From Hericium rajendrae (taxonomy: Eukaryota; Basidiomycota; Agaricomycetes; Russulales; Hericiaceae): 64,000 nucleotides of DNA. The DNA lies in contig CM065885.1 in the NCBI GenBank assembly GCA_033439255.1, positions 372,001 to 436,000 on the forward strand, written 5' to 3'. Position numbers and translations under genes: made by a program. Under the pieces are notes generated by a model, which had not been told where the DNA came from, searched no databases, and was given only the letters and a program-made list of their open reading frames with translations. This document shows positions 22,080 to 34,228 of this stretch, one piece after another (within the stretch, counting starts at the first letter, position 1; each line of letters opens with the position of its first letter).

Positions 22080-22330
22080 AACATGCACGATACTGATACA
22101 GTTGTATACTGACCTGCATACTGATGGATTCGTATGGAATTTAGTACTGATATATCAGTATGTACAGAAGTAGTAAAGATGAGTGGGTATGTACAGATGT
22201 ACCGGTATGCACAGATGTACCGGTATGTACAGATGTACCGGTCTATGGGTATGTACAGATATATCAGTATGTACGGGTAAATCGAAACATATGGATTCAT
22301 CGAAATGTACGGATATATTGGTATATATAG
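22080..22330. repeat. Minisatellite, unit about 18-20 bp
   Basis: The unit TATGTACAGATGTACCGG is repeated with changes, clearest at 22188-22290. It fades on both sides into ATATATCAGTATGTAC-like copies. Confidence 0.8.
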
Positions 22331-22448
22331 AGACGAGGAGGCGGTGATGCTTGAAAGGACGTATATATATACTCATTTGTAAGGGCATGCAGTAGTTGTG
22401 AAGACTTCAATGCGGGCTATAATGAATAGATTTTATCAATTTATATCA

Positions 22449-22533
22449 GTCAGTGTGGCTTAGTGGTTGACGCTGCTCGGATATCCATACTCTTGATCCC
22501 TTTGGTCTTCGGTTCGACTCCCTCGCAAGGTCT
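22449..22533 (+). tRNA. tRNA-like sequence, probably pseudo-tRNA or SINE head
   Basis: TGGCTTAGTGG fits an A box and GGTTCGACTCC fits a B box, about 55 bp apart, as in Pol III internal promoters. The T-stem pairs only at two positions and the outer ends do not form an acceptor stem, so a working tRNA is unlikely. It lies just downstream of the minisatellite. Confidence 0.25.
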
Positions 22534-22539
22534 TTATTT

Positions 22540-23260
22540 TACGCGGCCAGGCGGGTGGGCGCCAGTACCGTTAGATTGGTAAGATTACGACTACATACTT
22601 GTATTGTGTCTATTAGACAGACATGATTACTATGTCCTACTGAATCGCCTCGGCAAAAACCCACCGAACAAAAGCCCGGGTCCGGATCATCATCGCAGTT
22701 GCACGCAGTTGCCAAGCGGAGGTAAAACAGACGGTCGATGTCGGATGGAACAGGATGGAACGGATGGAACCTACCATGACAGACTCGCAGCCAAATTCGC
22801 AGCGCGGACGCATATTGTTCTGCCGCAGTTCTGCTCCGGCCTGTCCCCTTGATAAAACTAAACTTTGATTCTGAACCGCGGAGTGACGTCGCAAGGCTCC
22901 GGGCCCGGGAGACCTCTCGCAGCATGTCCAATGTATACCATTAACTTTGCAGGAGGCTGGAACCAGAGATCGATGGAGCCTGTTCGAGCGATCTCCGAGG
23001 TGATGGAAATATCTGCAAAGAACCAAGAGGCTTACCAGAGCCAGGACATGAGCGCACACCGAGGCAATACTGACAAACGTCCTCGGAGTCCTTAGGCATA
23101 TGCACGACACGAGACAGTGGCAATTATGCCCAATACTGAGATTATAGAGTCAGGTATCACCAAGGTATCATCCTATATCAAGGTAACAAAGTCCAACGGC
23201 ATGGCATGATAGTTGTTTCGTAAATAAATAAAACCTTCCATAACGAATGCGAGATATGGG
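22540..23260. other. Region without a supported gene
   Basis: Two overlapping minus-strand open frames (130 and 157 codons) have no recognisable motif and disagree on frame. I leave them uncalled. The right end is the 3' flank of the membrane-protein gene at 23264. Confidence 0.4.
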
Positions 23261-23263
23261 CAC

Positions 23264-25423
23264 TCATCTGCGACCAGGACAGTCGCGGAATTCCTCAAAC
23301 ACGATCTTGTTCATGTGGCCATTGGCCTCGACGTCGACCGCAGTGGCGGTCATCCCAGTCTCGATGGGGTCGTACCGCTCCGTCTTCTCAATCGTGATCG
23401 TCGGCTTCGATAGGAAGATACCGTATGTCAAGCCACGAACTGAAGTATACAATGAATAAACTCACCATCGATCCCGGCTGAGGCTGCAGGACGATATCGC
23501 CATTGTCGGGCGACTGGATGCTCTGCTCCGAAGTCTTAGCATACTCGGATCAAAAAGCTCAGGGAGGGATCACTGACAGGGTCGAACGTCTCTCTTAGCT
23601 GAATTTGGCGCGGACGAGCACCCATAAGACCAGTCTTGTACGAGTTGCGGATCAAGCGCCGCATGTTAAGGCTGTGAAACATCAGACCGTCAACGGCGAT
23701 CATTGACGTTGAATTCTCCATCCATACCTTGTCAGAACTGACAGAGTATAGGCTGTTATGATCCATCGTCAACATGGTGCACATAAAATTATAAAGAAAA
23801 CAAATGGACGCACACTTTCCGATCAAGAAGTGCGTGCCCAAGAAGACGAGGGTGCCTTTGAGTGTAAACCACTATATCAGATCGTTAATTTAAGTATGAT
23901 CTCCTAAGTAACTAAGAGCTTACGCAGATCATGGAAATAATCGCGGCAGCACTAGAAATTTGTGAACGACGTCCCTCGAGCGAGCAAAGCAGAATGAACT
24001 CACCCCGTCAGAATGCCGTTGTTGATCGTGTACGTCGTGAATGTGTCAATCAGCCGATTTGTACTATAGCCGCGTCAAACATCATCATGCACGGTCCATG
24101 TGAAGGAGCCGTCGTACGGACCTTGAAAACTGTCGCGTTTGCGACCGCTATTGAGGTTGACGCAGAGAGTGGCTGCGATAATGACGTCAATTGCAGCAGA
24201 CACTGCGTACCCGGAGGTGATCGCCCACTGTTACGCGGATCATGAGATGAGCTGATTGACAAAAATGACTAGTTTATTGGACCCACAGTGCACTGGTCTG
24301 TGAAGGCCGCCCAGCTCCGAAGCTGAATGCTGTGATCCAGGATGGGACAGATGAGCGCCGTGCAATTAGGGCTCGATCGGGGAACGCACCATCGTATTGT
24401 GGATACTGAGATGCAAGCACGTTCGTATTAGCCACTGTCCATGATATGGTCGAGTTGGGTAGAAGACATACCAAGGCCTATACCTGTAAAGTGCATCAGC
24501 AACAGGCTTGCGCATTTAAAAAAAACAAGAAGAGAAGAGACACGTACAGACCCGCAGGATGGCGAGAACTATGATGGGAGCGACCAGGTACCATTTCTGA
24601 CCACTCACTGATCGACGAGATGGTGAGTCAGATGTGGCGAAGATGACAAGCGTGACGCACGTCGATAAATCATCAAAGCATAGTAACTGAACGTGAGGAA
24701 TATAAATCCAGAATTGACTGATAAATGGATTGAACACCGTACCAGTGTATGGTGAAGCTTGCGAGACACTGACAAGATCAATCCTAAATCAGTATTCATT
24801 CCCCGTCTACTTGGAATAGTGACATACCGTGAAAAAGAGTGTCATCTAATAAAGCATTCTAGATCAGAGCAATTCAATATCAAGGACATGTTGTTTTGCT
24901 CACAGCTAACTCTCTGAGACAACGAAGAGATGCATTAGATACGGCGCACAAGGAACGAAATAATTGATACTCACGTTGGAATATAGTCACCACGGGTGCG
25001 ATCGCCATAATGCACGATCAGGTTACTCCACAGCGAGGCACATACAACACAAGTCTGTGCAGCGTCAAGGGCCCTGAAGGACGATTGCTCAGCACCATAC
25101 GGAAAAAGGAATGATAACGATGCAAGCGTACCACAACCATCCGACCTGCTCGACCGCAATAAAATATAATGAGCATTATTTGGTGAATATGTGGCGACCG
25201 AACGCACCATGATCTTGGTCGGCAGACGATCTAACACATACAACCGGAAATATAGGAACGTCTGAATAAACACCATCCCCGATAGACTGAGATCGCATAC
25301 GAGCGCGTCAAATTTCGGTTGACGCTAGCATAGCTAAGACGGAACGCACGCTACAGACCCGAAACCGCCCAAGAGAACAGCGCCCAGTGACCCACGGATT
25401 TCTGTCTCGAAGCTATTCGACAT
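23264..25423 (-). CDS. DUF6534-type multi-pass membrane protein
   Basis: The start at 25423 gives MSNSFETEIRGSLGAVLLGG, joined across an intron at 25287-25358 to LSGMVFIQTFLYFRLYVLDR. Later exons read ALDAAQTCVVCASLWSNLIV, SGQKWYLVAPIIVLAILRV, SAAIDVIIAATLCVNLNS, NRLIDTFTTYTINNGILTG, IISMICVVFTLKGTLVFLG and ICFLYNFMCTMLTM. This order of hydrophobic segments matches the seven-helix DUF6534 family abundant in agarics; function is unknown. The cytosolic tail reads TSEQSIQSPDNGDIVLQPQP and ends VFEEFRDCPGRR. Many short introns; two junctions (near 25200 and 23410-23465) are uncertain. No clear break was found. Confidence 0.75.
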
Positions 25424-25662
25424 TGCCCGCGTTCTTGTTCAGCGACAGTCGGTGGAAAAACGAGAGAGGGAAAGAGGTGAAAGGACGAACGCAGCCTCCG
25501 TTCAGGTAAGTAACAAGTGGCGGACGGGAAACTTGGGCCCCATAAGACAACGTATCGGCGGTTTGACAATTGCAATTGTCACACTGACACACCGTATAGA
25601 CGCTGGACCCTGGTGCGTCAAGAGCGCCCGTTTCCCTGAAAGCTGATTGGTCAAATATTCGG

Positions 25663-26204
25663 CTATCGAAGATGCTGTCCTCGAGTTGTCCTCGATGATG
25701 AATCATAGAAGAAGCAGATCAACACCCCACTATCGCCCCCGTCCTGGGGCGCCCATCGCCCAACCATCGTCAGGTCGGTCCCGCAGTTGATCGGCGTCTT
25801 GAATACCCAGCCATACGGTCTCACCGTCAGAGTTTTCAACGACCTCGACATACGGTGGTACAACTTACATAACATTCGGATTTCTAGGACAAGGAGGCTT
25901 GAGTCCTCAGCGCTCAGCGTAGACGATTTTAAATGCAGAAAACAATAACAGACAAATCGAAAGTGTAATTGATGACGCTGTTGAAGCCCACGTGTATTTG
26001 CTGAGCGCATGCGCCAAGTTCCACCTATCCGTCCGTGGGGACCATAAAGCCCGAAACGGTGTCTCGCCTTGTCCTCGCCTCCGCGTTGGGCGCCCATGTT
26101 GATCACCATGTGCATAGAGCACCGTAGGCCAAGGCATCGATAACGACAGTGGCAAGACGCGCGGCAAGGACTAAATCTCTGTAGGTCGGCAGATCAAGCT
26201 TCAT
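25663..26204 (-). pseudogene. Remnant of a multi-pass membrane protein
   Basis: From an ATG at 26204: MKLDLPTYRDLVLAARLATV, then VIDALAYGALC, and a stop soon after. Further on, in another frame, VGFNSVINYTFDLSVIVF is encoded. A homologous DNA stretch occurs near 57300 (VGFNSILMDAFDLVFIKVAF). Stops and frame changes suggest decay. The family is not certain; it resembles agaric 7-helix proteins in style only. Confidence 0.35.
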
Positions 26205-28330
26205 GTTGTATAGAATAATAGCGGAATTACAACTTGATTCTCACCTTAGAACGACGAGCATTCAGTCGGCAGATCACCATTGATGAGGAACAATACCATT
26301 GATTGGATGGCAGACAGGAATACTCGGCGAAATTTGCATTTCCACGGCTCATACCTCGTGAGGGCCTGCAGGGATGCAGAAGCCGGGAAAAGGGTGGTCC
26401 TATCATATCGATCCCATTTACCGAATGGCTCTGTTCATTTCGCGAAGCCAGACGCGGACACGCACCGGCAATTGGGGAGGCATGCCGCATGGATCGAGGC
26501 CAATATTGACTTCATCTACGATCGAAAAAGCTGAAATTCTGCAGAAATCACTGGAATCATTCATCACTTATCCAATGCAACGTTTCCGCGCTCCCAACCT
26601 CGATTCTTCACTCATCTGCCGGAGCCGCGACGCCACGATCTTCGAAGTCATCATGATGGCTCGCGAGCACGTGTTCTGCGCTGTGAATGCGGACCACGGA
26701 CCACAGCCTCCAACAATCAGCAATCAGGATGATAGGAGATGGTAGCGGGCTAAATGTCACGGTGAAACGGAGACAGAATCCTCAGATCTCGTGGTGGGCC
26801 CGAAAGGGAACAGAACCCGGGAAGCAGGTGGTGCTTTCCTCTCAGTGAAATTGTGGAGCCGTCGAGGACAGGCCGAACGATGCCGAGATCGAAAGAGCAT
26901 GAGCAGTGCAACATTGGTACAAATCTGGAGAGCACACTCACATTCTCTAAGTTTGGCCGGTGGCCCTAGTAAGTCCGTTCGACCAGAGACACAACCGAAG
27001 GCGTCGAACTTGTCCCTCTTCGGTTGGTCACGCACAGAAGATGAACATTCTGTAGATGAGAGGTCGATAGCGACTTGTATGATGGATCGAATGGGCTGGT
27101 CCTAATCCTGGAAGTTCAAGGTACTCATCATGCAAAGACGCGATGTCACGGAGACACGAAGCTGATCAGCTACTCCACATTCCCATTCGTCTTCGAAGCA
27201 GAACAACGCAGCACGATGCAATCACAGAAGTCATCCTCCTGGCGCCGAAACCTGCTAGCAGCTACGAGCTCCCACAATCACAGACGAATGGCGATTGAAG
27301 TCCGTTAGGAAGTTGGAACCCATGCATCTGCGCAAGACTGAGAAGATTGAAGATGCGGAGCGTGTTAATGCTGCAAGCAGTGCAGTACACCATCTCAAGA
27401 AGTGGGGTGACTTTTCAACTTCGTGAGGTTTGATACCAAGCTTCGAATAGAACTGGACCCACATGATTTGAAGCCCAAACAGGATGGTCGCGAGACGCTG
27501 GTTCTCTTCTAGACCACGGGTTACGCCTGGGCGAATCAGACATGCAGATAAATATGACGGGCAAGCTTACCAAATTGTCGGTGTGCTACCAGATCTAAGA
27601 GCAAAGGCGGTGGAAGTAAGAATGTCACCCGGCGGGGACTCCTCACAAGGCGCCAGCGTCAGCACGCCATTCTCCTACACCTGTCAGCAACATCAGAGCA
27701 ATTCAGCTGAAGGATATATGTCGAGACTGCATGCCCGGATGCAGATCAGTGCGCAATACTGAACAGCATATAAAAAGGAGTAACGGCGTACCCTATGTCG
27801 GAAAATCAAAGGTCACGAGCGCATAGAGCAGCGCGGATGCGGCAATGCTGCCCTCACAGAATGCCCACCATTGATCACATGATCGCACGGCGCAGGGGCC
27901 TGCCTCAAAGTCTTGCGTAGCCTGCATCAAAGGCCGGATCGCGAAAGTGGATGGTCAGGATTCGAGCGAGATACACTAGTACCATGTGTGCGAGGAGCTT
28001 GAGCAGCGGGAGAACCTGATGTTGGATACCTATACAACTGACTCCGGAACCTTGAGGATGTTGCGTTTGTATACAGATATCTCTGATGATAAGGGCAGGA
28101 CAGGTTGGAGGGCCATTGGGACAAACATGGACCGTGATCTCCTACTTGCAGCCTTACACAGGAGATAGCATTCTGCGATGCAAGGTTTGATCCATACGCG
28201 TCACGCGCCCTGGAGGCGCAATTTGATTCTGTGGGGCATATAAGCTCCATCATACAACATAGTCTGTAGACGGAGCCACAGCATCAACCCATCATTAGCT
28301 TTGCTTCGGACACCAGGTACGATATCACGC
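26205..28330. other. Region with unrecognised coding-like fragments
   Basis: Minus-strand pieces such as LFGLQIMWVQFYSKLGIK (about 27430) and DQWWAFCEGSIAASALLYAL (about 27830) look protein-like and hydrophobic but do not join into one gene. They may be further remnants of membrane proteins. No RNA gene or repeat was seen. Confidence 0.25.
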
Positions 28331-28338
28331 ACCTTTTT

Positions 28339-29570
28339 CTACACCCCATACACCGCCCGCGCATTCTCCCGTCCCAGTTGTAAAACCTTGTCCGTATCCC
28401 AGCCCTCGCCCGCCCACGCCAGCCACGAACTCGGCCGTCCATGGGATCATGCCCGTGTGGCACAGAGGCAGGCGTCCTTTGAACGAGGTTAGTGATGCAT
28501 AGAGGTTGGACGGGATCATGTAAGGCGCGTCTGTCTCAAGGACGATCCGCGGAGCGCTCGGCTGCGCTGCTAGTTCGCGGACGAGCGCAGACGTGTTGAG
28601 GTTCGTGCTGTACGTTATGATGCCTGCGAGTCGTGAGTTATCAGCTGGGGAAGAACAACACACAGGATGTACCTGTGATGCCGATGTAAAGATTCGGGAA
28701 GTGGTCGAGCAGCCGCTGCGCGAATGCGGGCGTATCTGTGAAGCAGTGGACGTGGATCTGGGCCGCGAGTCAATTCTTCGCTGAAGCAATTGTATGGCGG
28801 GTTATGGCACGTACCTTGTGCTCCTTCGGCACTTCAGCCTTCAGGATGCGTTCCGTATCCTCCTCCGCCTCGCGCGTATGGACGGTAATCGGCTTCTGCA
28901 TCGCGACGGCAAGCCGCAGCTGCCGGATGAATATTTCCTGTTGCTTTTCGCGCGGGAGATATCGTAGTGGTAATCGAGCCCGATCTCGCCCCAGCCGACG
29001 CATCGCGGATGGGTCATGGCTGCGAGGCTGCGTGGCGATGTTCAGTCGGATGAAAAGTGGAGGGGAAGAAAAGCACTTGCATGTCTTGCTCGACTTCATC
29101 TGTGTAGTCTTTGGACTCGTGTCTGAAATGAAGTGTGAGGATTCGGAAGCGTAGAATACAGAAGACGACGCACGGATGGACACCTGAACGTGAGCGACGG
29201 TCAGCTGAAACACGAAAGCGCAGAGTGTCCTGGTCCCGTACCCATCACAAACCAATACCCAATCCCGCCCCACACCTGTGCACGTCCTTCCTCCGTCAGC
29301 GCTGAGTCGGCGACCTCGCGCCATGCCTTTTGGACAGGTGCCTCGCACCACACATCGATGATCGCCTCGACGAGTGCTGAGGCATAGATCCCGCGCACGA
29401 ATTCGTACACGCTCGCATACTTGGCGCTATCCTTGAATTTGGCACGGTAGGCAGAGAAGGTGGAGATGAGATGGGTGTGGGTGTCGACGATAGGAACGCG
29501 CGAGCCGGATGGGTAGGGTGGCAGGACGAGAGAGTCCTCGTTCAGGCTTCGAGACTTGTTCTTGCCCATG
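28339..29570 (-). CDS. TatD-family metal-dependent hydrolase
   Basis: TatD proteins are TIM-barrel metallohydrolases, usually nucleases. The start MGKNKSRSLNEDSLVL at 29570 leads to IVDTHTHL (metal-binding HxH), VHPHESKDYTDEVEQD, THPRCVGWGEIGLDYHY, AMQKPITVHTREAEEDT, IHVHCFTDTPAFAQRLL and IVLETDAPYMIPSN: all the usual metal and active-site positions. The end is GRENARAVYGV, with TAG at 28339-28341. The intron at 29028-29080 is GC-AG (GCAAGT donor) and is needed to join EQD to ILAAMTHP in frame. Two single-base shifts break the frame, at GGG 28954-28956 (one base too few) and near 28411-28415 (one too many). Both are at G/C runs and may be assembly errors. Confidence 0.85.
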
Positions 29571-30890
29571 GTGATGCGTTTATCGGTCTTGGACGGCGAT
29601 GGGCGATTCTGGTTGGAATCAAAGCACTTCTGGACAAGATGCGCGCGCTCGCTGATACCGCCTCTGACTCGACATAGAGATGAAATAATCCGTGGCCTGC
29701 ATATAGACCGAAGCATGCGATTCACAGTTGTGTCTGGCTTATTGCCCACGCCGCAACGATGAAGCCGGGCAATTTCATGGTCGAGAAATTACAAGGTCTG
29801 GCTAGTCTCCATCACTGACCTCGGTAAGGTGACCAAACTCCCGCCAGCTCAATGATCGACGGCCACAATCATCCTTCTCACCATACCGTCATGTGTATTG
29901 ATCAGATCTGCCTATAACAGAGTACGTATATAAACCTGGATAAGCATGAAATGATCTTATTTTCCATCACAGGTCGACTAAACGATTTGGTTTCTGTGAG
30001 CACTTAGAGGGAGATAAGTATAGTAGTCACGAACAGGCTGGACCGATCCGCGTGCCTCAGGATCGTCGTGTTTGACGAGGATGGATGATGGGCTGCAATC
30101 TGCAATCTTCCGGTGATATCTTTTGGGTTTGGCTTTTTGTAAGACGCGCAGGGCATTGGTGAGCGCGATAGCTTCCAAGACCATAATGCAGTGCAGAGCT
30201 AACGTCGTTTTAGAAAATGGATATGGCTACTATCGATTACCACTATCGACCACTGTCCATACCGCACTGACCGATGGCATTTCTTTGCTGTCGTTGATGA
30301 GCATCAAAGTCTTCGCCATTGCAGGATGTGGTGTGTCGGCACGCGCCTGTCGTCCTCTAAAAAGTTCATCCTTCCATCATGCTTGGTGCACCGCAGTTAA
30401 CTGCTGCATGATTGCAACAACGATGATCATGTGCCAGTCATCGTAATGGACCCTTTGCGAGTGCAATTCATCATAAATTTGCTTCTGAGTGACTGAATCA
30501 AGGGTCCGATGTCGAGCTGGCTGATCGTAGCTCAGCCTAGGCGTCCATGCAACTCTCGTCCCAAGGCAATGACACCTCGGCTAGCATTTGCCGCTTGTGC
30601 TGACGATTGGTCTGGTCCATTCCCTGGAATCGTTGTCTACGGAACTTCATCAGCGGGTCTCAGCGATGACCAAATTCTCGATCGCTGCAACGAGTGGGAG
30701 GCGCCAGCTATAGGGCACTGCCGTGAACGACTGTCGTCGCAGCTAAGACTATCCGGCATACAACGAACGTTTGGGAGCTGATCGATCAGCAGAACAGTAT
30801 CGCAATTCTTATCAAGACCTTCATCTGGAACACCCTGAGCGACATGCAATGGCATTCTGATGCAGTGCGAGACTTGGGTGGTCAGGACCG
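29571..30890. other. Intergenic region
   Basis: Upstream flank of the TatD gene and, to the right, of the protease gene. A 68-codon minus-strand open frame at 29978-30184 has no recognised motif. Nothing else is supported. Confidence 0.4.
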
Positions 30891-30895
30891 ATTCT

Positions 30896-30905
30896 CTATA
30901 AAAAG
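30896..30905 (+). promoter_or_regulatory. TATA box of protease gene 1
   Basis: CTATAAAAAG 128 bp before the ATG. The following stretch (AAGGCTGGCCCTTCC) is shared with the promoters of the other two complete protease genes. Confidence 0.65.
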
Positions 30906-31023
30906 TGTTGTGCTGCCCTCGATTTTCAGTAAGGCTGGCCCTTCCCCAATTCTCTTTCTCATCCACTCATTCACTCTTTTTACCATCCATCCCCTTGCTC
31001 CCAAACTTGTTCCATCACCTAAC

Positions 31024-32404
31024 ATGCAGTCCTCATCGCTGTTGCAGGCTCTCGTCCTCTCCGTTTATATTGCTCACGGCGTTTACGCGCTTCCTGCTCC
31101 GTCAGAGTCACGGTTCGTTCGCTTTTTCCATCTTCACAATCTTCGCAGACTGACAGACACTTTCAGCAATGTCACCGCTCGTGCACCGGCGACATCGGGA
31201 CCGACGATTCCCTTAGAATGGGAAGGCATAGGGTCGATTCCGAGGATTGCGGTGCCAATGGCTCTGGAAAGACATTTCAGATGGTTGCCGACACGGGCTC
31301 CGCTTCGTTCTGGGTGCTCTCACAAAGCGCTGCCGCCGTAAGTGAACTCAGCTCCTGCCGTTACGCAGTGGACTCATCTCGGCTTAACAGGCACTGACAC
31401 CTGCGCGTAACGGTCTTGATCCGACCTCTATTACAGTGCCTAATAGCGCATGGGACACAAGTTATGGAGACGGAAGTCTCAAAGTAGAGGGCGTTGTTGC
31501 CAAAGCCCCAGTTACATTCGCCGGCCAGACGTCCCCGGACCTGCCTGTCGGCGTCGTCAATAGTCCGGGAGTATTTCCTCAGGTTACATTCCTGAAAGTC
31601 CCATATGGCGGCGTCTTTGGGTTTAGGCCGGGTGTGAGTGAATTTATGTTTAAACGCTTGCCCTGCAGCTCACAGCCAATTATCTACATAGACAGGACCT
31701 GATGAGGATACAAAAATCACGACCCCTTCAGAGCGATGGTGGCCAGCAAGAAAATCGCCCCGATCACGGGGTGGAAGTATCCCACCAGCAGCAGTAAGGG
31801 AGAGATCACCCTTGGCTGGGTCAATCCCGCCGACTTCAAAGCGGGAACACAGGTCCAAGTTACAAGCGGCAGCACCGAAATGTGGACTGCCACCATCAGC
31901 AGTATCAAGGTGGCCGACAGAGTTGTCCAACTGCCGCAGCCCGAAATCACCGCTTTGCTCGACACCGGTACCTTCATCCTCCGCGTACCCCCGACAGAAT
32001 CCATACCCCTGCTCAGCCTCATCCCCGGCTTCCAGAACCTCCGCGGCAAGATGACGATTCCGTGCAACACGAATGCAGTTGTGTCGTTCACGATCGGCGG
32101 AAAGGTTCTCACTGTGCAGGGAAGCGATTTAGTAGGCGCGCCGGTGGCTGGGACAAAGTGCAAGCCAGCGGTGGAGGAAGACGCTTCGCTGGATGCCGGC
32201 GCGTGGATTCTCGGCAGCACTATCTTGCACAACTGGCATCTCGTATTCGACGAGACGATCGCGGAACACGCCCAAGATTCAGATCGCAAGCGAGCGCGTA
32301 GGAGGTTTTTTCGCTCACGTCGTGGGTACGGGAGTTTGTTGGCGTTGATATACATTTGTACGGAGCATCTCCTTATTTTCTTTGTATATTATGACGCATT
32401 ATGA
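31024..32404 (+). CDS. Secreted pepsin-like aspartic protease 1, frame broken
   Basis: Family A1 peptidase. Signal peptide MQSSSLLQALVLSVYIAHGV, then a short pro-region. First active site FQMVADTGSASFWVLSQSA, flap Tyr in WDTSYGDGSL, second active site EITALLDTGTFILRVP, and C-terminal GSTILHNWHLVF, all in usual order. Introns after codon 30 or so, near 31332-31390 and near 31640-31698. Two single-base deletions shift the frame: GG at 31260-31261 and CCCC at 31723-31726. A third shift near 32260 alters the last residues. All are judged against copy 2. They lie at G/C runs, so either real decay or sequence error is possible. First of a tandem group. Confidence 0.8.
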
Positions 32405-33039
32405 CTCTGCATCTACGTTGGCTCGAACACCGATATCCTGTGATTGAGTGTGTTTTACACCCATGTAAACCATGTTCAAGAAGTGAACGCAGAACTCCAG
32501 CTAGCCTCTGTACTTAGTAGGTGTGTCACCCGTGGGAACATCGATCATCCGACGAACATACTTACTAGTAATCGGACCGCGTTCACATTCTCCTGTACCC
32601 ATCCATGCATTTAACTAGCCAAATAGTCCAGCTAAAAACGTCTAATCACAAAGTCCAGATCCTTACGAAACGCAAGACTGCTCGATTGCTGTCTTTCGTA
32701 CGGCTACCTGCACCGCAGTTCGGATGGGCCGACGTCCTGTTGACCCATGATTTCAGATTCTTTGGGACGACATGCCTGTCGACGATGGCGGGTATCTGTT
32801 CGACTGAACGCAGTTGTTTTTACACGATGCGGGGCCAACGCACCCTCCTCCAGGACGAATCGACGGTATCAGATGGATGACCCGCAGGCTTAACTGACAG
32901 CGAAGAGGAAGAGGCGTGATGTGCAGCGCCCCGCTTTGTCCCGGTCCCCACCACGTCAGCCGGCGATACCAACGCAGCATGGAAGACAACGAAGCCCAGA
33001 TACTTACGGGGAAACGACTTGCGCGTAGTGTGGACAGCA

Positions 33040-33456
33040 GCGGGTTTCGGCGCTGGAGCCAACGTCATTGACCTCACCCATGATCCACGCATTGGCGACA
33101 GGGTTCCCTCCGTGGTTCATATCGACTTTCAATATGTCTAGGACGTGCTCGATGGCAAGTGGGAGCCATCTCAAAGCAGACGGCATCATCATTCAAGGCC
33201 TGATCACATTCGCAAGCCAGTATTGAATTTCTCTAACGTACCTATCGGCGACGTATTCAACGCGCCAAGGCCTCTTCAGGACTTAGGCCATGGCAATACC
33301 CCTTCAAGGATGGTATCGTCGTCTTTGTATTCGAGCCTATGCTTCATAACTCATACAGTAGTCATCGACTTCACAGCTGATGACGTGAATGCCACGACGC
33401 CCTTCGAAAATCACGGCGACAATTACTGGAAAAGTAATTATCCAGCCGGTCTCTAG
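33040..33456 (+). pseudogene. Decayed aspartic protease copy
   Basis: Pieces match protease 2 in order: LKADGIIIQGLITFASQ (for LKINGTIAQDSVTFANQ), PFKDGIVVFVFEP (for VPYDGIFGFSPG) and DVNATTPF (for DMNATTPF). The second active-site half is missing and stops interrupt. It lies between the two complete copies, so the group arose by tandem duplication. Confidence 0.6.
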
Positions 33457-34104
33457 TACACAAGCAAGGGCGGAGATTGTTATATGTACTGGTATGATGA
33501 TGGGATAACTGTTCCGCATCAGCGCCCTACCAGGGTTTGTTTCGTTGCGCTGATGATACATCACAAAGATCCAGCGGGCGCGAGCTCAACATCTGATCGA
33601 TAGAGTCTACGCAGCTGTGCGCAGCCCGTCGAGCAATCCGCATGGGCGACCCTGCATTTTTCCACGTTGTCTCTTTGGATCGCGACCTTGGAGGACGCAG
33701 GCGCACATTTCAGGCGTCCGAGGCGCACTGCAGAATGATCGGATGCATACATCCCGAGGTGACGCTTTTTTGAACATGCTGGTCAGGTATCGCAGGTGAT
33801 CAGCGATCACCAATCGTAGAATACAGCAACGTCGGTGTCAGGAATGCGCCGCACGCATAGTATTCTGCGGATGGTCGCTGTCACAGCGGGCGCTGTTCAT
33901 CAAGGGTTCAACCTGAGGTGAGTTCAGTAATCCATACAGTGTTGAGCTTGCTGCCCCTGGAGCAATCAGCTGTGCCCTACCCTTTCATGAAGAATGTTCA
34001 GCCATTTCCCGGGCGACGGTCTGTCCCTGAAAATGAACAGCGATCGCCCGTGTTGCATCCCTGCAATCGCTGTTGCGGGATCGTCATCAACCATGGCCGA
34101 CTTT

Positions 34105-34112
34105 CTATAAAA
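34105..34112 (+). promoter_or_regulatory. TATA box of protease gene 2
   Basis: CTATAAAA 124 bp before the ATG, with the same downstream AAGGCTGGCCCTTCC word as gene 1. Confidence 0.65.
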
Positions 34113-34228
34113 CGCCGTGTGCTGCTCTCAATCCTCAGCAAGGCTGGCCCTTCCTCAATTCTCCTTCTAATTCATTCGTTTGCCCTGTTAACCACTCCCT
34201 CACTTGCTCACTTGCTCCGTTGCTTAAT

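Noticed and set aside
22539-23110. Two minus-strand open frames of 130 and 157 codons
   Set aside because: They overlap in different frames and show no motif, splice logic or relative in the window.
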